A stretch of 7,724 nucleotides of DNA, taken from Oscillospiraceae bacterium (GTDB taxonomy: Bacteria; Bacillota; Clostridia; Saccharofermentanales; Saccharofermentanaceae). The position numbers and the translations under genes are program-made. Location: assembly GCA_902767145.1 (NCBI GenBank), contig CACXGG010000026.1, forward strand, positions 1 to 7,724. The letters run 5' to 3'. The notes under the pieces were generated by a model. It ran no database searches. It saw only the letters and a list, made by a program, of their open reading frames with translations, and was not told the DNA's origin. Position 1 is the first letter of the stretch, and each line of letters opens with the position of its first letter. Of the stretch, positions 4,364 through 7,724 are shown piece by piece.

Positions 4364-5362
4364 ATGATCGCAGTAGTAAAGAGAGAGGCAACCGAAAGTC
4401 AGGTAAAGAATCTGATAGGATGGTTCGAAAAGCAGGGTATAAGAGTCAACGAGTCAAAGGGTGAATACTGCACCGTACTCGGACTCATCGGTGACACCAC
4501 AGCCATCGATATCGACCTTCTTCAGGGACTTGATATCATCGAGTCAGTGACCAGGATCTCCGATCCCTTCAAGAAGGCAAACAGAAAGTTCCATCCCGAA
4601 GATACAGTTGTCGATATCGGAGGAGTCAAGATCGGAGGCGGTAACTTCGCAGTTATGGCCGGACCCTGTTCCGTAGAGTCCGAAGAGCAGATCATCGAGA
4701 CAGCCAAGGCAGTCAAGGCAGCAGGTGCAACGCTCCTCAGGGGAGGCGCATATAAGCCCAGGACCTCCCCCTACGATTTCCAGGGACTTCACGAAGAAGG
4801 AATAAGGCTCCTCTTAAAGGCAAGGGAGGCAACGGGTCTTCCCATCGTATCCGAGATCATGAGCCCTGAGCAGCTTCCTGTCTTTGAGGATATCGACTGT
4901 CTGCAGGTCGGTGCAAGGAATATGCAGAACTTCGATCTTCTCAAAGCCCTGGGTAAGACAAACAAGCCTGTACTTCTCAAGCGTGGTCTTTCCGCTACAC
5001 TGAAGGAACTTCTCATGAGCGCTGAGTACATCATGTCAGAGGGCAACCCCAACATCATCCTCTGCGAGAGAGGCATCAGGACATACGAGACATATACAAG
5101 GAATACCTTCGACGTCAGTGCCATCGCTGCACTGAAGGAACTGTCACATCTTCCCGTTGTAGCAGATCCTTCCCACGCAACAGGTAAGGTATCCCTCATC
5201 AAGCCCATGTCAATGGCAGCCATCGTATCCGGAGCAGATGCCCTGGAGATCGAGGTCCACACCTGCCCGAAAAAGGCGCTTTCCGATGCAGCCCAGCAGC
5301 TTACTCCCGATCAGTTCACAGATGTCATGGGAGCTATCTCAAAGGCAAGGTCCATAATCTGA
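4364..5362 (+). CDS. aroF: 3-deoxy-7-phosphoheptulonate (DAHP) synthase with N-terminal ferredoxin-like regulatory domain
   Basis: Catalyses the first step of the shikimate pathway, joining phosphoenolpyruvate and erythrose 4-phosphate to give DAHP in the cytoplasm. The 332-residue length and layout match type I-beta enzymes such as that of Thermotoga maritima: a ferredoxin-like domain (about 1-68), then a TIM barrel. Visible motifs are MAGPCSVES (98-106), LLRGGAYKPRTSPYDFQG (124-141), LLKRG (204-208), DPSHATG (268-274) and EIEVH (295-299). Metal ligands by family alignment are Cys102, His271, Glu297 and Asp308. In the Thermotoga enzyme the N-terminal domain mediates inhibition by Tyr and Phe, the same two amino acids counted by the upstream leader peptide. 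AGGAAGG (4351-4357) sits six bases before the ATG. It heads the operon, 16 bases upstream of tyrA. Feedback inhibition of this protein is inferred from the domain. Confidence 0.96.
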   Translation: MIAVVKREATESQVKNLIGWFEKQGIRVNESKGEYCTVLGLIGDTTAIDIDLLQGLDIIESVTRISDPFKKANRKFHPEDTVVDIGGVKIGGGNFAVMAGPCSVESEEQIIETAKAVKAAGATLLRGGAYKPRTSPYDFQGLHEEGIRLLLKAREATGLPIVSEIMSPEQLPVFEDIDCLQVGARNMQNFDLLKALGKTNKPVLLKRGLSATLKELLMSAEYIMSEGNPNIILCERGIRTYETYTRNTFDVSAIAALKELSHLPVVADPSHATGKVSLIKPMSMAAIVSGADALEIEVHTCPKKALSDAAQQLTPDQFTDVMGAISKARSII

Positions 5363-5378
5363 TAAACGGAGTAAAGAT

Positions 5379-6218
5379 ATGATAGTAGGAATTGTTGGTC
5401 TGGGACTTATAGGCGCATCCTTTGCAAAGGCTTATAAGGAGAATGAAGAAGGACATACGGTATACGGATGGAACCGTACGGTGTCAGTCGCCGAGATGGC
5501 AAAGATGCAGGGCATCATCGATGATTATCTGACAGATGAGAATCTTAAGACATGTGATATCGTCATCATCAGTCTCTATCCTGAGGCTGCCATCGACTGG
5601 ATGGAAAAGAGAAAGAACCTGTTCAATCCCAAGGGTCTCGTTATAGATGCATGCGGCACCAAGCGCATGGTCTGTAAGGAAGGCTTCAGGATCGCAGAAG
5701 AAGGCGGATTTGAATTCGTGGGATGCCATCCCATGGCAGGTACAAAATATTCAGGCATGAGCCATGCCAGGGGAAACATGTATAAGGGTGCACCCATGGT
5801 GGTCTGCCCCAACAGATATGACGACATGGAGCTCCTGGACAGGGTGAAGGAATATCTCGCTCCCTGCGGCTTCGGATCATTCTGTCTTTCACATCCCGAC
5901 GAACACGACCGTATGATCGCATTTACTTCCCAGATGGCCCACCTGGTTTCCAATGCTTATATCAAGAGCCCCAATGCTCTTAACCATAAAGGCTTTTCCG
6001 CCGGATCCTACAAGGATATGACCAGGGTCGCCTGGCTCAATCCCGAGATGTGGACCCAGCTCTTCCTTGAGAACAAGGACAATCTCATCTTCGAGATCGA
6101 TTACCTTATAGAGGAACTGAAGAAGTACAGGGATGCCATGGAGAACGAAGACCATGACAGACTTGTGGAGCTCTTAAGAGAAGGTAAGGAAAGAAAAGAA
6201 GAGGTGGACGGAAAATGA
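5379..6218 (+). CDS. tyrA: Prephenate dehydrogenase
   Basis: Oxidatively decarboxylates prephenate to 4-hydroxyphenylpyruvate, the committed step to tyrosine. The 279-residue protein is a minimal TyrA without a chorismate mutase or ACT domain. The N-terminal Rossmann fold has VGLGLIG (6-12) and ends its second strand with YGWNRT (29-34). Family motifs follow: DACGTK (90-95), GCHPMAGTKYSGMSHARGNMYKGAP (115-139) with His117, HPDEHD (172-177), and SQMAH (184-188) in place of the usual SHLPH. R216 in DMTRVA is the expected prephenate-binding arginine. The Asn-Arg pair where NAD-specific enzymes usually carry Asp suggests NADP preference, an inference. GGAG (5368-5371) precedes the ATG by seven bases. 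The stop overlaps aroB by ATGA. Placement behind aroF fits control by a Phe/Tyr leader. Arogenate dehydrogenase activity is an alternative that sequence cannot exclude. Confidence 0.93.
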   Translation: MIVGIVGLGLIGASFAKAYKENEEGHTVYGWNRTVSVAEMAKMQGIIDDYLTDENLKTCDIVIISLYPEAAIDWMEKRKNLFNPKGLVIDACGTKRMVCKEGFRIAEEGGFEFVGCHPMAGTKYSGMSHARGNMYKGAPMVVCPNRYDDMELLDRVKEYLAPCGFGSFCLSHPDEHDRMIAFTSQMAHLVSNAYIKSPNALNHKGFSAGSYKDMTRVAWLNPEMWTQLFLENKDNLIFEIDYLIEELKKYRDAMENEDHDRLVELLREGKERKEEVDGK

Positions 6219-7306
6219 AAGGCATATTCGTAGGAACAAAACCTTCCTACAAGGTGATAATCGGATCCCGTGCGCTGACCCAGGTGGGAAGTCTTATCGA
6301 GAAGACTGCTCCCGATGTCCAGAAGGTGCTCATCGTATCTGATACGAACGTGGCTCCGCTCTTCCTCGAGACTGTAAAGAAGAGTATCGGGATAAAGAAG
6401 ATCGAAGTATGCGAATATATCTTCGAGGCCGGTGAGAGATCCAAGAACATAGACTCCATAGCAGGAATGTGGGGAGTCATGGCTGAGAACAGGTTCACCA
6501 GGACAGATGCAGTAGTTGCCTTAGGCGGCGGTGTTGTCTGCGATATGGGCGGCTTTGCAGCTGCAACATTCCTGAGGGGGATCAAGGTCTTCCAGGTGCC
6601 CACATCACTTCTTGCCATGGTGGATGCATCCGTGGGAGGAAAGACGGGCATCGACCTCAAGGAGGGAAAGAACCTGGCGGGAGCTTTCTGGCAGCCCTCC
6701 ATGGTCATCGAAGACACTGACTGCCTGAAGACCCTTCCCGATGATCTTTTTACCGAAGGTCTCGGGGAAGTGATCAAGCATGCATTCATTATGGACAGGG
6801 ATCTTTATGATCTCCTTTCACAGATCGCAGAAGAGGGCAGGGCAGACAAGATAAGAGAAGACGATCTTCTTATGGAAAAGATTGTCTCCATGAACGTCTC
6901 CGACAAGGTCAGCGTGATAACGGAGGATACTCTCGATAACGGCCTTCGCCAGACCCTTAACTACGGTCATACTGTGGGACATGTCATCGAGAGGAACAGT
7001 AACTTCACCCTGGCCCACGGCGTATGTGTTGCCAAGGGTATGGGCATCATCATAGATGCCTGCGAGGCGGCAGGTACCCTGGATCCCGAAGAGGCGAAAA
7101 AGATGAGAGATCTTATCACCGCCTATGGCCTTCCGGTAACGGATGATATCACTCCCGAGGAAGCAGTGGAGGGTGCCCTTAACGACAAGAAGAAAAGAGG
7201 GGATACCATATCGGTTATCCTCGTAAACAAGATCGGGACTTCCAAGATAAAGAAGATGTCAGAAGAGGAGTTTCTGGATTTTCTCAAAAAAGGTAAAAAG
7301 GCATGA
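6215..7306 (+). CDS. aroB: 3-dehydroquinate synthase
   Basis: Second enzyme of the shikimate pathway: converts DAHP to 3-dehydroquinate using NAD and a divalent metal, usually zinc. At 363 residues it has the standard length. The NAD-binding half contains ALGGGVVCDMGGFAAATFLRG (102-122) and PTSLLAMVDASVGGKTGID (129-147). The metal-binding half contains GLGEVIKHA (182-190) and LNYGHTVGHVIE (248-259). By family alignment Glu185, His252 and His268 are the metal ligands, and Lys143 and Lys188 are conserved active-site lysines. The ATG lies in a four-base overlap with tyrA, after a purine-rich AGAGGTGGACGG, so translation is coupled. It overlaps aroA by another ATGA. Nothing is unusual in length or motifs. 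The enzyme acts directly on the product of aroF, two genes upstream. Confidence 0.96.
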   Translation: MKGIFVGTKPSYKVIIGSRALTQVGSLIEKTAPDVQKVLIVSDTNVAPLFLETVKKSIGIKKIEVCEYIFEAGERSKNIDSIAGMWGVMAENRFTRTDAVVALGGGVVCDMGGFAAATFLRGIKVFQVPTSLLAMVDASVGGKTGIDLKEGKNLAGAFWQPSMVIEDTDCLKTLPDDLFTEGLGEVIKHAFIMDRDLYDLLSQIAEEGRADKIREDDLLMEKIVSMNVSDKVSVITEDTLDNGLRQTLNYGHTVGHVIERNSNFTLAHGVCVAKGMGIIIDACEAAGTLDPEEAKKMRDLITAYGLPVTDDITPEEAVEGALNDKKKRGDTISVILVNKIGTSKIKKMSEEEFLDFLKKGKKA

Positions 7307-7724
7307 TCATATCAGGAAAGGGAAAACTTGATATCACCATAGATGCGCCGCCTTCCAAGTCGGTCTACCACAGGGAGCTGATCATAAGGTTTCTCGCAGG
7401 AGACAGAAACAACCTTCAGGATCTTCCTGAAGACAGCGACGACATAAAGGCCACCAGAGCATGCCTCAGGAGCATGGCGGAAGCAGGAACGGGTGACGTT
7501 GTTACCCTTTCCTGTAAGGAGAGCGGATCCACCCTGAGGTTCATGATCCCCGTGGCCTCTGCATTCCTTCTGAAGAATGGGGCTCCCATAGCTTCAAAGC
7601 TCATCTTCAAAACGGAGGGAAGGCTCTTTGACCGTCCCCTGAAGGAGCTTTCCGAAGCTATGGAAAAGGGCGGCATAATCATCACTAAGAACGAAAACGA
7701 CAGGACCATAGAAGTAACAGGAAA
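7303..7724 (+). CDS. aroA: 3-phosphoshikimate 1-carboxyvinyltransferase (EPSP synthase), N-terminal 140 residues
   Basis: Transfers the enolpyruvyl group of phosphoenolpyruvate to shikimate 3-phosphate, the sixth step of the shikimate pathway and the target of glyphosate. The frame stays open to the window edge, so about two thirds of a usual 420-430-residue protein is missing. Visible motifs are APPSKSVYHREL (15-26), where Lys19, Ser20 and Arg24 match the conserved substrate-binding Lys-Ser-Arg, ESGSTLRF (73-80), matching the glycine loop usually written N(S/A)GT, and GRLFDRPLKEL further on. The ATG lies in a four-base overlap with the aroB stop, giving coupled translation. The N-terminal half is divergent from the E. 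coli enzyme, but the motifs and operon position leave little doubt. Later shikimate genes such as aroC may follow beyond the window; this is not seen. Confidence 0.9.
   Translation, partial: MIISGKGKLDITIDAPPSKSVYHRELIIRFLAGDRNNLQDLPEDSDDIKATRACLRSMAEAGTGDVVTLSCKESGSTLRFMIPVASAFLLKNGAPIASKLIFKTEGRLFDRPLKELSEAMEKGGIIITKNENDRTIEVTG

Noticed and set aside
4140..4391. Minus-strand 83-residue ORF across the aro leader
   Set aside because: It runs antisense through the leader peptide and terminator, has no ribosome binding site I can see, and overlaps the aroF start.
1..7724. CRISPR arrays, insertion sequences, tRNA or rRNA genes
   Set aside because: No spaced repeats, transposase-like ORF, terminal inverted repeats, or cloverleaf-like stretch was seen on reading both strands.

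Overview
The window looks like chromosomal DNA from a Gram-positive Clostridia-type bacterium, most likely Lachnospiraceae-like. This rests on the protein families (YitT with a C-terminal DUF2179, Firmicutes-type CarD, a Thermotoga-like DAHP synthase, an AroA with an ESGSTLR motif), strong AGGAGG-type ribosome binding sites, heavy use of AGA/AGG arginine codons and moderate G+C. No species can be named from the sequence alone. There are no mobile elements, CRISPR arrays, tRNA or rRNA genes; gene density is high.

Layout. (1) Positions 1-480, minus strand: the N-terminal part of a patatin-like phospholipase. (2) Positions 511-3368, plus strand: a metal-uptake operon made of a Fur-family repressor (zur-like), an ABC ATPase (znuC-like), an ABC-3 permease (znuB-like) and a YitT-family membrane protein. 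The genes overlap or nearly touch. The operon is preceded by a promoter whose -10 and start region lie under a 23-bp Fur-type palindrome. The metal-binding lipoprotein (znuA) is not here. (3) Positions 3369-4107: an AT-rich spacer, an extended -10 promoter and a CarD-family RNA polymerase-binding regulator. (4) Positions 4115-7724: an aromatic amino acid operon, aroF-tyrA-aroB-aroA, running off the right edge.

The most interesting element lies between carD and aroF and is not annotated by any long ORF. A near-consensus promoter (TTGACA, 17 bp, TTAAAT) is followed by a 20-codon ORF with a good ribosome binding site. Nine of its 20 residues are Phe or Tyr, including an unbroken run YYYYFYF. Just downstream are a GC-rich terminator hairpin with a U-run and an 11-bp competing helix that would open it. 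A weaker helix pairs the Tyr codons with the antiterminator strand. This is the full layout of ribosome-stalling transcription attenuation (segments 1:2, 2:3, 3:4), tuned to Phe and Tyr supply. It sits in front of a DAHP synthase whose own N-terminal domain is of the type inhibited by Phe/Tyr. Firmicutes are better known for T-box, TRAP or riboswitch control of such operons, so this leader deserves attention.

How the genes work together: aroF makes DAHP, aroB closes it to 3-dehydroquinate, aroA makes EPSP later in the shikimate pathway, and tyrA diverts prephenate to tyrosine. The leader would let read-through rise when charged tRNA-Phe or tRNA-Tyr is scarce. In the first operon, the Fur-family protein would sense metal and repress its own transporter genes.
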